This document shows, in pieces, positions 31,658 to 40,013 of a stretch of 48,385 nucleotides of DNA. Source of the DNA: a virus. The first letter of the stretch is position 1; every line of letters starts with the position of its first letter. Below the pieces are notes generated by a model. It searched no databases and was not told where the DNA came from. It was given only the letters and a program-made list of their open reading frames with translations. Both the position numbers and the translations under genes were made by a program. The DNA is taken from the IMG/VR virus record IMGVR_UViG_3300028581_000070, positions 1 through 48,385 of that record, one strand, 5' to 3'.

Positions 31658-32457
31658 TTTAAAATGTTTTTATATAAATATCTGTTATGTTCCAATGTTA
31701 CTGATTTATCGTAAGCAACTGTTTTAATGTCAGAAAGTCTATCTAACATACCGTTACGTCTTAAAACTTTGAATACCATGTTCTCTACTGAAAACTCACC
31801 ATTAGCATCTAAACCAGCTTGACGCATTTTTTTAATTTTATCTTTAATTTTGTCAGATTTCTCAACTACAGAATCGTAATTCTTAGAATCTTTCATTTCA
31901 TGAAAAAGATCATCAATAGCATCCATAATACGTTCTGATTTTAATTTAACGTTTATGTTATCGATTTTAATTGGTTTTTTCTCTGGTTGAACTACCCATT
32001 CATTTCTTAATATAGAATAAACACCAGTAGATACGTGTTCTTCTTTGATGTCTTGTACATATATTTCAATATCAAAGCCATAAATTTTTATATCATGAGA
32101 ATCGTTCCAAGCTGTGCTTTTAGTTTTTAAAAAGTCTTGAATTAAAGTCTCATCAACGGGAACCTCTGTATAATCAATAAGGATATGTAAATCTACATCG
32201 GAGTATTTAGACCAATTATAATTAGCCAAACTTCCTGTTAAACAAATATCTTCGATATCAACCCCAGGAAGTTCCAATCCTTCAAAATAATCATCAGCAA
32301 TTTTAAGTAAGGTCTTTCTAACTTCTGGTTGTAATTTTTGGTTCTCATCCCAGATTTTTGGGTTTAAGGCATCTTGCATTTTAAAACCAGTTAAATCTAT
32401 CGACCTATCACTTTTACCGACTTTCTTTACTTCTTTTATTTTTACCTTTTCTTTCAT
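31651..32457 (-). CDS. Nucleotidyltransferase-fold protein
   Basis: A 268-residue protein with the pol-beta-type nucleotidyltransferase signature CLTGSLANYNWSKYSDVDLH (about 73-92) and a third acidic position in FDIEIYV (about 128). The C-terminal part is helical (about 175-235). The substrate could be a tRNA, a nucleotide or an antibiotic-like compound; the sequence does not tell. Similar solitary nucleotidyltransferases occur in many phages. Together with the CCA/2H enzyme it gives the phage two enzymes of this fold. A candidate late motif is 7 bases upstream. Confidence 0.75.
   Translation of the reverse strand: MKEKVKIKEVKKVGKSDRSIDLTGFKMQDALNPKIWDENQKLQPEVRKTLLKIADDYFEGLELPGVDIEDICLTGSLANYNWSKYSDVDLHILIDYTEVPVDETLIQDFLKTKSTAWNDSHDIKIYGFDIEIYVQDIKEEHVSTGVYSILRNEWVVQPEKKPIKIDNINVKLKSERIMDAIDDLFHEMKDSKNYDSVVEKSDKIKDKIKKMRQAGLDANGEFSVENMVFKVLRRNGMLDRLSDIKTVAYDKSVTLEHNRYLYKNILKW
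31674..31681 (-). promoter_or_regulatory. Candidate late promoter core ATATTTAT for the 31657 gene
   Basis: Minus strand reads GATATTTATATAAAAAC, 16 bases before the ATG; it lies within the end of the nucleotidyltransferase gene. Confidence 0.5.
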
Positions 32458-32464
32458 CTACATT

Positions 32465-32472
32465 ATAAATAT
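32465..32472 (-). promoter_or_regulatory. Candidate late promoter core ATATTTAT for the 32457 gene
   Basis: Minus strand reads GAATATTTATAATGTAG, 7 bases before the ATG. Confidence 0.5.
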
Positions 32473-32477
32473 TCATG

Positions 32478-32485
32478 ATATTTAT
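32478..32485 (+). promoter_or_regulatory. Candidate late promoter core ATATTTAT for 32494
   Basis: GATATTTATTAAAAAG, 8 bases before the ATG at 32494; forms a divergent pair with the minus copy at 32465-32472. Confidence 0.55.
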
Positions 32486-32493
32486 TAAAAAGA

Positions 32494-32826
32494 ATGAGAA
32501 AAAAGATTATTTTAAAAGAACATCAAATTAAGAAACTTATTGAAGCCAGAATTAATGATTTCAATGTAGAAGATATTGCTAAACGCCTAGAATCAATTGA
32601 TTGTTCAGGTGAGGATTTAAAGTATTTAGTTACAAATATTCTTAAAAAATACGGATATGAGGGTGTTAAAGTCCTTTTCTTAGGACATGATGAACAAACA
32701 AAAGACCTCCGATATGTTGCTTATACCGAAGGCCCAATATTTGTTTATAAAACTAAATCAGAAGTTAGTCCTGAAGACAGACCTTGTCTTACTGTTTACG
32801 AAGTAAAAGTATTCCAACAAATCTAA
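32494..32826 (+). CDS. Small protein with basic helical N-terminus
   Basis: A 110-residue protein starting MRKKIILKEHQIKKLIEARI, a basic amphipathic helix with an LKE site like the leaders of other putatively packaged proteins. The rest (about 25-110) is a small alpha/beta domain with VTNILKKYGYEGVKVLFLG and strand-rich ends, unrecognised. Its candidate late promoter supports late expression. The last bases overlap the thymidylate synthase stop. Confidence 0.7.
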   Translation: MRKKIILKEHQIKKLIEARINDFNVEDIAKRLESIDCSGEDLKYLVTNILKKYGYEGVKVLFLGHDEQTKDLRYVAYTEGPIFVYKTKSEVSPEDRPCLTVYEVKVFQQI

Positions 32827-33998
32827 TTACTTAATGGAAAATAAATCTTAGGGTGTGATTGATAATCATACAACTGCAGATCTTCTTCCATTAAACACTT
32901 ACAAAAGTTATCATCTGAAAAACTTCTCAACACTGCTTGAGCATCAATAGGACCCACTCCACACTCACCTGATTCTGTAGGCCACCATTCCGTGTTAATG
33001 TTTAGCTTAGGTAGTGGGTATGGTTCTCTGCTTATTTGTTCTTTTACTCCATCTACATGGTTATTATAAATGTGCACATCTCCAAGATTACAGATAAGCT
33101 CATCAGGAATCATATTTACCATCTTACCTAACAGTTCTAATAACAATCCATAAGAAGCTACATTAAATGGCCACCCAAGTGCTGTATCTACTGAACGTTG
33201 ATTCCAACTTAAAGAGATTGCTCTACTTGGGATATTAAAATTGTCGTATTCAAACATATCCTCTTCTTCAGTACTTTCAACCCAAACACCATCTAACATT
33301 TTCTGAAATTTATGGGGTTTCATTTGATTGAATCTATTTGAATATAAATCCCATCTTTCTTCTCTACTCAACTCTCTTGTATAAACTTGAAATCCATAAT
33401 GACAAGGTGGTAAAACCATATGATGTAATTCACCAACATTCCAAGCATTAACCATTAATCTCCTACTATCGGGATTTTGTTTTAAATCAGTAATAAGTTG
33501 TTGGATTTGGTCTATTGTTTGAGTGTTGTATTTTTGACCACCGTAGTTAACTATTTCATTTTCCCAACGTCTCCATTGTTTACCGTAGATAGGACCTAAA
33601 TCCCCCCACTCTTTAGCAAATTCATCGTGATTTTTGATGTTGAGTATAAACTCATCTAAACTCATTAATCTGTTGTGACTACCTGTTATTGGATTAAAAA
33701 TTTCTTTGTAATATCTTTTTTCGAAATTTTTATAACAATCACCATCCCAAATGTGACAGTTATTATCAACTAGGTATTTGATGTTGGTGTCTCCTCTGAG
33801 AAACCATAGTAGTTCGGTGACAATCGCTTTAAAAGCCATTCGCTTGGTGGTGAGTAAAGGAAATCCGTCCCGAAAATCATGTCGGAGTTGTCTTCCAAAT
33901 ACTGAAATTGTTCCTGTTCCTGTTCTGTCAGTTTTTTGTTTTCCATTGTCTAAAATATCTTGAAGTAGTTCCTTATATTGTTTGTCGAGGTTGTTCAT
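32823..33998 (-). CDS. thyA: Thymidylate synthase (ThyA) with insertions
   Basis: A 391-residue protein, against about 264 in E. coli. Core motifs are intact: DRTGTGTISVFGRQLRHD at the start, the GDLGPIYGKQWR region, PDSRRLMVNAWN, LPPCHYGFQ with the catalytic Cys199, QRSVDTALGWPFNVASY, and DVHIYNNHVDG. Extra length comes from an insert near 92-130 and another around 208-250 (between the Cys region and the RAISLSWNQRS segment). It makes dTMP from dUMP for phage DNA synthesis. The start is inside the KTSC gene end (26-base overlap), indicating coupling. No late-type motif precedes it. Confidence 0.92.
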   Translation of the reverse strand: MNNLDKQYKELLQDILDNGKQKTDRTGTGTISVFGRQLRHDFRDGFPLLTTKRMAFKAIVTELLWFLRGDTNIKYLVDNNCHIWDGDCYKNFEKRYYKEIFNPITGSHNRLMSLDEFILNIKNHDEFAKEWGDLGPIYGKQWRRWENEIVNYGGQKYNTQTIDQIQQLITDLKQNPDSRRLMVNAWNVGELHHMVLPPCHYGFQVYTRELSREERWDLYSNRFNQMKPHKFQKMLDGVWVESTEEEDMFEYDNFNIPSRAISLSWNQRSVDTALGWPFNVASYGLLLELLGKMVNMIPDELICNLGDVHIYNNHVDGVKEQISREPYPLPKLNINTEWWPTESGECGVGPIDAQAVLRSFSDDNFCKCLMEEDLQLYDYQSHPKIYFPLSN

Positions 33999-34290
33999 TT
34001 TTCTTATTTATAATTTCGTTTAACCTATTAACCTTTTCTGATGTATCAACATCGTCATTCTTTTTGGTTTGATACTTTTTAATGTGTTTACTAAAGACAG
34101 AACCTTGTGATTCAGCAATTTCAAATCTAATATAACTCTTATGGTCTATATTAGAATAGGTGTATTGACGGCCTGCATTAAATGTAATGACCAAGTCCCT
34201 GCTTGCCTGATTATATTCAGACGCAAGAATATTGGACGATTTAAAAAGACAGGAAACTATTCCATCTTTTTCTATTCTTTCAACTAACAT
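33973..34290 (-). CDS. KTSC-domain protein
   Basis: A 105-residue protein. Residues 18-73 match the KTSC pattern: SSNILASEYNQASRDLVITF, AGRQYTYSNI, and an ending AESQGSVFSKHIK. KTSC domains occur alone or fused to nucleic-acid enzymes and RNA-binding proteins; their role is unclear. The C-terminal 30 residues are charged and probably disordered. It overlaps thymidylate synthase and shares a base with the next small gene upstream. Confidence 0.8.
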   Translation of the reverse strand: MLVERIEKDGIVSCLFKSSNILASEYNQASRDLVITFNAGRQYTYSNIDHKSYIRFEIAESQGSVFSKHIKKYQTKKNDDVDTSEKVNRLNEIINKKNEQPRQTI

Positions 34291-34496
34291 TAGTCTATGT
34301 AAGTTACCCAGTTCTTTATTGTACTTAAATGATGTACTTCAGTAATAATTTTTTCATCACCATGTATGGTTAGAATTAAGTAATCACCAGTAACAGTTAC
34401 AGTTACACCGTTATAATCGTTAGAGTAAACGGAGGCGTCAAATTCTTTTGCGTTTGGATTTTCTTTGAAGAAAATTGTAATTTTTTTATAATTCAT
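34290..34496 (-). CDS. Small protein of unknown function
   Basis: A 68-residue, beta-rich protein (KKITIFFKENPNAKEFDASV, then a TVTVTGDYLILTIHGD hairpin). It is the first gene of an operon with the KTSC protein and thymidylate synthase. No late-type or host-type promoter is obvious upstream. Confidence 0.65.
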   Translation of the reverse strand: MNYKKITIFFKENPNAKEFDASVYSNDYNGVTVTVTGDYLILTIHGDEKIITEVHHLSTIKNWVTYID

Positions 34497-34532
34497 ATTA
34501 AAACTTAGTTATTTTTATTCAGAAAGGGAATG

Positions 34533-34751
34533 TTATCTAACATTACACATCTTTCTTTTTATCTTATATATATTTTTTTTATATTCTACAATGTCTTCTT
34601 CAACTAAACGGTCAAACTCAAAATTTTTACTAGATGTTGAACTAATATAAGCATAATAATCGTATCGTTCCTTAATCTTCTTATTCAATGAACAAATCTT
34701 CAATCTATAATATAATATTAGGGGATATTTTTTCATAAACTTTATTTTCAT
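34533..34751 (-). CDS. Possible small basic protein
   Basis: Reading from the ATG at 34751 gives 72 residues rich in Lys, Tyr and Arg (MKIKFMKKYPLILYYRLKIC). A longer form from 34853 would add a hydrophobic helix (GTIFFILIGYFFF) but would overlap the ClpC start by 65 bases, so the short form is preferred, while the longer form as a membrane protein remains possible. No motif; existence is not certain. Confidence 0.4.
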   Translation of the reverse strand: MKIKFMKKYPLILYYRLKICSLNKKIKERYDYYAYISSTSSKNFEFDRLVEEDIVEYKKNIYKIKRKMCNVR

Positions 34752-34788
34752 ACAATAGTAAATATATTTTCTAAAAAAGAAATACCCT

Positions 34789-37314
34789 ATGAGTATGAAA
34801 AAAATGGTACCTAAAGTTAGATCAATTTTAAAGAATGCTTTCAGAGAATCCATTAGACTTGGTGACTCTAAAATTAAACCAGAACATATATTACTATCAG
34901 TATTTAGCGATAAAACAAATGGTGCAACAGAAGTTCTAAAAGAAATGGGAACAAATGTTATGGAATTAACAGAAAAGTTAGAAGGTTACTTGAGACTTAA
35001 ATTAAAAAACCCTATTATTGTAGAAGTAAAGATAATTCCTCTTAGTGAATCTTCTAAAAACGCTTTAAGTTCCGCAGAACTGGAGTCTGATAAATTAAGA
35101 GACGATTTTATAGGTATCGAACATTTAATGTTAGCAATCTTAAAGAATCGTTCACTAGATGGGACAAAAGTTTTAGGAAATCAGGGTATTACCTATAGAA
35201 CATTTAAAGAAACTTTATTACATTTAAAACAACAAAAAATAAATATGAATATGTCAGGAGATTTTGAAGAATTAGACGACTACGGTAAGAAGGCGAAGAA
35301 AGCCTCACAAGGTAAGTCAACCACACCAATTTTAGATAATTTTGGTAAAGATGTAACCAAACTTGCCGCAGAAGGCCATATAGATCCCATCATTGGTAGG
35401 TCTGATGAAATTGAAAGAGTTTCACAAATTCTTTCAAGACGTAAAAAGAACAACCCAATTCTCATTGGAGAACCAGGTGTTGGTAAAACAGCCATCGTTG
35501 AAGGATTGGCACTTAAAATTATCGAAAGGAAATGTCCACGTATCCTTTTTGACAAACGTGTAGTTAGTTTGGATTTAGCATCACTTGTTGCTGGAACCAA
35601 ATATCGTGGACAGTTTGAAGAAAGAATGAAAGGTATCATGCAGGAACTTGAAAAAGCTGACGATGTTATCCTTTTCATTGATGAAATCCACACCATGGTT
35701 GGTGCTGGTAACGCTTCAGGTTCGTTAGACGCGTCTAACATTTTAAAACCAGCGTTAGCTCGTGGTGATATCCAATGTATTGGAGCCACAACTCTCGATG
35801 AATATCGTGAGAACATCGAAAAAGATGGAGCGTTAGCAAGACGTTTCCAAATGGTTCTTGTTGAACCGCCTTCTAAAGAAGAAACACTTATTATCCTTGA
35901 TAATATTAAAGGTAAGTATGAGGACCACCACAAAGTGAGTTACTCACGTGAGGCAGTTGAAGCTTGTGTTAAATTAGCTGACCGTTATATCACAGACCGT
36001 GAACAACCAGATAAGGCTATCGACATCATGGATGAAGTTGGGGCTAGAATGCAGGTTCACATTAAACCACCACAAGATATTCTCGATTTAGAAGAGAAGA
36101 TTTCTGAAGTTGGAAAACAAAAAATTGAAGTTGTTAAGGCTCAACGTTATGAAGACGCCGCAAAACTTCGTGACGACGAAAAACGTCTTCAAGATAATCT
36201 TGAACAAGCAACCGAAGATTGGGCAAAAAACCTTGATAAGGTAAGACCCGTAATTTCAGAAGAAGATGTAGCGAAAGTTGTATCTATGGTAACAGGTATC
36301 CCTGTAACTAAGGTTGGTCAAAGTGAGACAGAGAAACTTCTCGCAATGGATAAAGAAATCAAAGATAAAGTTATCGGTCAAGATGACGCTATCGGTAAAA
36401 TAACTAAAGCGATTAAGAGAAATCGTGTTGGTATTAAAAACCAAAACAAACCAATTGGTTCATTTATGTTCCTTGGTCCGACTGGTGTGGGTAAAACACA
36501 CTTAGCTAAGAAATTAGCTGAAAGTATTTTTGGTTCACCTGACTCTCTTGTTCGTGTTGATATGAGTGAGTTCATGGAGAAACACTCTGTATCTAAATTA
36601 ATCGGGGCACCTCCAGGGTATGTAGGTTACGAAGAAGGTGGACAGTTAACTGAGAAAATCAGAAGAAAACCATATTCAGTAATCTTATTGGATGAAATCG
36701 AAAAGGCACATCCTGACGTGTTTAACGTATTACTTCAAGTATTAGACGAAGGTCACTTGAGTGATGGTTTAGGTAGAAAGATTGATTTCAAGAACGCACT
36801 TATCATCATGACTTCTAATGTTGGAGCACGTAAACTTCAAGAGTTTGGAGCTGGTGTTGGATTTGGAACTAAATCTAAAACTGACGGTGTTGATGAAGCA
36901 GCTGAGTCTGTAATTCAAGATTCACTTAAAAAGACTTTCTCACCAGAGTTCTTAAATCGTCTTGATGATGTTATCATCTTCAAATCTTTAGATAAAGAAG
37001 ATATTAAGAAAATTGTTGAAATTCCTCTTAATGAAGTAATCGAAAGAGTAAAAGAAATGGGTTATACCCTTAAGTTTGACGAGTCTCTTAAAGAGTATCT
37101 TGTTGAAAAAGGTTACGACGAGAAATATGGAGCACGTCCTCTTAATAGAGCAATCCAAAAGTATGTTGAAGACCCAATCTCTGAAAAGGTGTTAGATGGT
37201 GGTATTACCGCGGGTGATACGCTTACAATATCTTACGATACCAAAACGGAAGATGTAAAAATCGACATTAAAAAGCCTAAAGCTTCTAAGAAAAAAGAAG
37301 ATAAAGGTAAGTAA
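34789..37314 (+). CDS. clpC: ClpC-type AAA+ unfoldase
   Basis: An 841-residue protein with an N-terminal Clp repeat domain (about 1-150), AAA-1 with GEPGVGKTAIVEG (about 226-238) and VILFIDEIHTMVGAG, a UVR-type middle helix (QRYEDAAKLRDDEKRLQ, near 453) that marks the ClpC branch, and AAA-2 with GPTGVGKTHLAKKLAE (about 563-578) and SVILLDEIEKAHPDV. A VGF tripeptide near 690-692, after the second sensor region, corresponds to the loop that docks to ClpP. No ClpP gene is in the window, so it may work with host ClpP or act as a pure unfoldase. Codon use and complete length argue for function. Confidence 0.9.
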   Translation: MSMKKMVPKVRSILKNAFRESIRLGDSKIKPEHILLSVFSDKTNGATEVLKEMGTNVMELTEKLEGYLRLKLKNPIIVEVKIIPLSESSKNALSSAELESDKLRDDFIGIEHLMLAILKNRSLDGTKVLGNQGITYRTFKETLLHLKQQKINMNMSGDFEELDDYGKKAKKASQGKSTTPILDNFGKDVTKLAAEGHIDPIIGRSDEIERVSQILSRRKKNNPILIGEPGVGKTAIVEGLALKIIERKCPRILFDKRVVSLDLASLVAGTKYRGQFEERMKGIMQELEKADDVILFIDEIHTMVGAGNASGSLDASNILKPALARGDIQCIGATTLDEYRENIEKDGALARRFQMVLVEPPSKEETLIILDNIKGKYEDHHKVSYSREAVEACVKLADRYITDREQPDKAIDIMDEVGARMQVHIKPPQDILDLEEKISEVGKQKIEVVKAQRYEDAAKLRDDEKRLQDNLEQATEDWAKNLDKVRPVISEEDVAKVVSMVTGIPVTKVGQSETEKLLAMDKEIKDKVIGQDDAIGKITKAIKRNRVGIKNQNKPIGSFMFLGPTGVGKTHLAKKLAESIFGSPDSLVRVDMSEFMEKHSVSKLIGAPPGYVGYEEGGQLTEKIRRKPYSVILLDEIEKAHPDVFNVLLQVLDEGHLSDGLGRKIDFKNALIIMTSNVGARKLQEFGAGVGFGTKSKTDGVDEAAESVIQDSLKKTFSPEFLNRLDDVIIFKSLDKEDIKKIVEIPLNEVIERVKEMGYTLKFDESLKEYLVEKGYDEKYGARPLNRAIQKYVEDPISEKVLDGGITAGDTLTISYDTKTEDVKIDIKKPKASKKKEDKGK

Positions 37315-37318
37315 TATT

Positions 37319-37346
37319 AAAACCCCTCTAATGAGGGGTTTTTTGT
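37319..37346 (+). terminator. Terminator after clpC
   Basis: AAAACCCCTC / GAGGGGTTTT (37319-37328 and 37333-37342), 4-base loop, T-run. Confidence 0.85.
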
Positions 37347-37362
37347 TTCAAAATAATTCATT

Positions 37363-37370
37363 ATCTTTAT
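37363..37370 (+). promoter_or_regulatory. Weak host-type -7 element before 37383
   Basis: TATCTTTA, one base off TAnnTTTG, about a dozen bases before the ATG at 37383; a TTG at a good distance is not clear. Confidence 0.3.
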
Positions 37371-37382
37371 AAAAAATAAATT

Positions 37383-37979
37383 ATGGGAATATACGTTAGA
37401 AATCGAAAAACATTAGAGATGAAAAAAGTATCTCACACAAAATTCACAACTTTAATTGCAACATTTTTGGTTGTTTTTTTAATAACTTTAAGAATTGGTT
37501 ATGGACTTGGATATGATGTGGGTAAAAAAACTCAATTAAAAGAAAGTGATGTAGTCCTAATATTCAACGATTTAGAAAATACTAGTTTTACACCCAAAAA
37601 ATTTTATGAATACTTAAAACAAGTTAATATTAAATTCCCAGAGATTATATTCGCTCAATCAATGAAAGAGTGTGGTTTTAAATCATCACTTTTTAAAAAC
37701 AACAATAACCTTTTCGGAATGAGGGAGGCTAGTAGAAGACCTAATCTACAAAGTGATATCGTAAACGGTTATGGGTATTATGATAATTGGAAATTATCGG
37801 TAATTGATTATGCTTTATATCAAGCCAACATAGGTGTTAATAAACTTAAAACCGAAGACCAATATTTAGAATTTATTAAGGAAATGGGGTATTTTGATGT
37901 TGACCACCCAAATAATGTTACCTACCTATCTGACGTAAAATCTATCGCTAAAAATATTGAAAAATATATTAAAGAGTAG
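37383..37979 (+). CDS. Membrane-anchored glucosaminidase-like lysin
   Basis: A 198-residue protein with a basic start, one transmembrane segment (about 22-45, FTTLIATFLVVFLITLRIGY) and a C-terminal domain matching the glucosaminidase/Flagellar-FlgJ-like fold: FPEIIFAQSMKECGFKSS with the probable catalytic Glu near residue 97, NNNLFGMREA, GYGYYDNWKLSVIDYALYQ. It could hydrolyse peptidoglycan; the N-terminal span suggests signal-anchor export (periplasmic, possibly signal-arrest-release type). This is the only visible murein hydrolase in the window and the best endolysin candidate. Its end overlaps the broken gene 37969-38249 by 11 bases. Confidence 0.75.
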   Translation: MGIYVRNRKTLEMKKVSHTKFTTLIATFLVVFLITLRIGYGLGYDVGKKTQLKESDVVLIFNDLENTSFTPKKFYEYLKQVNIKFPEIIFAQSMKECGFKSSLFKNNNNLFGMREASRRPNLQSDIVNGYGYYDNWKLSVIDYALYQANIGVNKLKTEDQYLEFIKEMGYFDVDHPNNVTYLSDVKSIAKNIEKYIKE

Positions 37980-38249
37980 ATCCTGGTTTTTTACCACCAT
38001 AAGGTACTTTCATAACTGGAAATTTATCCCCAGTTAATCTATGACCCTTTCTAGGTAATTCTATTCTATCAATATCATGAAATTGTAAGAATTTTTCTAC
38101 TTCTGCTTTAAATAAATCCATTACTTCACGGTGTGCTAAATCTGGGTGATTTTTTTAATATCAACCATTAATTCAACTAACGTATCTTGAATAGTAGAGG
38201 CACCCTCTTTAATTAGTCTTTGTACTTTTTTATAACCCTCGTTAATCAT
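37969..38249 (-). pseudogene. Small gene split by a frameshift at an A7 run
   Basis: Starting at ATG 38249 (8-base overlap with the DHH gene), the frame encodes MINEGYKKVQRLIKEGASTI and ends at a TAG at 38138-38136. At the T7 run 38150-38156 (A7 on the coding strand) a -1 shift joins an open frame that continues NHPDLAHREVMDLFKAEVEKF, through KGHRLTGDKFPVMKVPYGG, to TAA at 37971-37969. The combined product would be 93 residues. Either a base is missing in this genome or its assembly, or A-AAA-AAA is a programmed -1 slip site. Family unknown. Confidence 0.65.
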
Positions 38250-39702
38250 TTTGTATATCTTTAGGTTGACCACCAATTTCTGGTGTTATAGATTTTAATT
38301 CTTCAAATACAACTAATTTAAGTTCTTTTACAAATGAATCTTGTAATTCTTTAAGGAAGAATGTACCCATTTTACCAAAATACATTAAACCCGATATGTT
38401 TGTTATACACTTATGTCCACCACTATTAGCTTGGATTATATCCCAACCAGAGATTGTTAACATTTTAAGTGCTTTTCTTTCTCTATCGTTTAAAGTGGTA
38501 TATGGTTTATCTAAAATCCTTTTTATTGCGTTTTGCCATCTTTCTACTGTGTAATCAGGTGCTGCACCGTTGGGTACTGTATTTAATCCGTTAACTGTTT
38601 CACCGTATATAGCAATTAAATCGTTATATGTGAAACCAACACTCTCAGCCTCAAAAGATTTATGTTTTTCACCAAAGTATTTTAATGAATCGACAGTTAC
38701 TCTAAAATCTCTTAAAGCGGTCTCAGATTTACTTAATACCCTTTGTGCTATTTCCCCTAAGTTAACACCCTTTAATGTTCTTTCAGATTTAAAAGGATTA
38801 CAACTAGCTTGTAAAAGACCTAATGGCCATGCAATAACCAAAAAGTTAGCGTCTGGAAAATTCTTGAAGGGAACATAACGGTCATAAGCCCCAGGTTTCA
38901 TTAGTGGACCACCACCATATTGTGATATAATACCAGTTACAGAATCGTATTTAACCTTATCACTGGCTTTCATTGTCTCACCGTAAGCCATAGCGTGTTG
39001 AGTCATTACCTCTGGTGAAATATAACCCTCTTCTTTAGCCAATCCAACTATGTTTTGGTATATGTTTAAAAGAGATGGGGTACAACCCATAACTAGTCTT
39101 TCTAAAAATCTCGGTTTGTTTTTGTAAGCTAACAAAAGTTTATTAGTTACAAGAGCCATGGCTTTCTTATTACTCTCAAGACTTTTTTCTTTATCTAAAG
39201 AGAAAACAAACTTCATAACCTGCTCTGGTGTAATACCTAACTTAGCATAGTTAGCACTATCTACTGTAGATATCATCAAGACATCCAAATGTGGAAATAT
39301 TTCTTTTGGTGAAACTATTTGTGAGATAGTTTCAACATTAGACCTAGCTTGTCTAAAAGATTTAGAAGTTTCAGCTGATGTACCGATTTGTTTATCGTGG
39401 TGGTCAGTATGAATTATGAACATAGGTTTACCGTGAGCAAAGTCAACTAAGACTGGCATGATATCACCTTTAGCCATCGGTTTTTTAATAGCAAATTCTC
39501 TGTCACCGTATTGGATAACTTCACAATCAACCACTTCAATTCCATAACTTTCTAAATAGTTTTTCATTGCAATAGCTGTTGTAACACCATCAGTATCTTG
39601 ATGAAAATAAATCTTTGCACTCTCATATCTTTGAGCTAGTTCTTTGATGTTTCTAACACCAGATTCTAAAAGGATATTTTTTTCTAATAGTAAAGTCGAC
39701 AT
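38242..39702 (-). CDS. DHH-family phosphoesterase
   Basis: A 486-residue protein with the DHH superfamily signatures: FHQDTDGVTTAIAM (DxD at 36-38), HTDHHDKQ (DHH at 100-102) and, near the C-terminus, NSGGHKCITNISG, like the DHHA1 GGGH motif. DHH enzymes include RecJ exonucleases, oligoribonucleases and c-di-AMP phosphodiesterases. Here the central 200 residues have no clear RecJ OB domain, so the substrate is not assigned. A candidate late motif lies 15 bases upstream. The end overlaps the frameshifted small gene. Confidence 0.8.
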   Translation of the reverse strand: MSTLLLEKNILLESGVRNIKELAQRYESAKIYFHQDTDGVTTAIAMKNYLESYGIEVVDCEVIQYGDREFAIKKPMAKGDIMPVLVDFAHGKPMFIIHTDHHDKQIGTSAETSKSFRQARSNVETISQIVSPKEIFPHLDVLMISTVDSANYAKLGITPEQVMKFVFSLDKEKSLESNKKAMALVTNKLLLAYKNKPRFLERLVMGCTPSLLNIYQNIVGLAKEEGYISPEVMTQHAMAYGETMKASDKVKYDSVTGIISQYGGGPLMKPGAYDRYVPFKNFPDANFLVIAWPLGLLQASCNPFKSERTLKGVNLGEIAQRVLSKSETALRDFRVTVDSLKYFGEKHKSFEAESVGFTYNDLIAIYGETVNGLNTVPNGAAPDYTVERWQNAIKRILDKPYTTLNDRERKALKMLTISGWDIIQANSGGHKCITNISGLMYFGKMGTFFLKELQDSFVKELKLVVFEELKSITPEIGGQPKDIQND

Positions 39703-39717
39703 TAAAATTCTTTTATA

Positions 39718-39725
39718 ATAAATAT
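39718..39725 (-). promoter_or_regulatory. Candidate late promoter core ATATTTAT for the 39702 gene
   Basis: Minus strand reads GATATTTATTATAAAAG, 15 bases before the ATG of the DHH gene. Confidence 0.6.
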
Positions 39726-39946
39726 CACGATCTTTTATTCAATTCTTCTTCTTGAATTTTTATGTATTTATCCAAATATTGTTTAGCTTTGTATAAATCC
39801 TGAATCCCATTCTTATGTTTCCAACGTGTAACATATTTAACGACATTACCCTCAAAAAAATCGAGGTTATGTTGTGCCGAGTAGTCCCACATCTCTGTTT
39901 TTCCTTGATTGTAGTGGGATGGGTGTGTAACTTGTTCTTTATTCAT
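39725..39946 (-). CDS. DUF3310 protein
   Basis: A 73-residue protein matching DUF3310: a THPSHYNQGKTEMWDY start, NVVKYVTRWKHKNGIQDLYKA and a KQYLDKYIK ending. Members are common in phages as stand-alone small proteins, sometimes annotated as nucleotide-kinase-like. The stop lies against the DHH promoter motif. No clear promoter is seen upstream. Confidence 0.85.
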   Translation of the reverse strand: MNKEQVTHPSHYNQGKTEMWDYSAQHNLDFFEGNVVKYVTRWKHKNGIQDLYKAKQYLDKYIKIQEEELNKRS

Positions 39947-39953
39947 AATTAAT

Positions 39954-39984
39954 TTGTATAATTAAAACTATTGTTATATCTTTG
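39954..39984 (+). promoter_or_regulatory. Bacteroidota-type promoter for the RadA-like gene
   Basis: TTG at 39954-39956, a 20-base spacer and TATCTTTG at 39977-39984. The predicted leader before the ATG at 40014 is roughly 20 bases. Confidence 0.65.
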
Positions 39985-40013
39985 TAATTGTAAACAAAAA
40001 CCTAATAAACTGT

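Noticed and set aside
35280-35933. 217-residue frame opposite clpC
   Set aside because: Antisense to strongly conserved AAA+ sequence; no promoter or motif.
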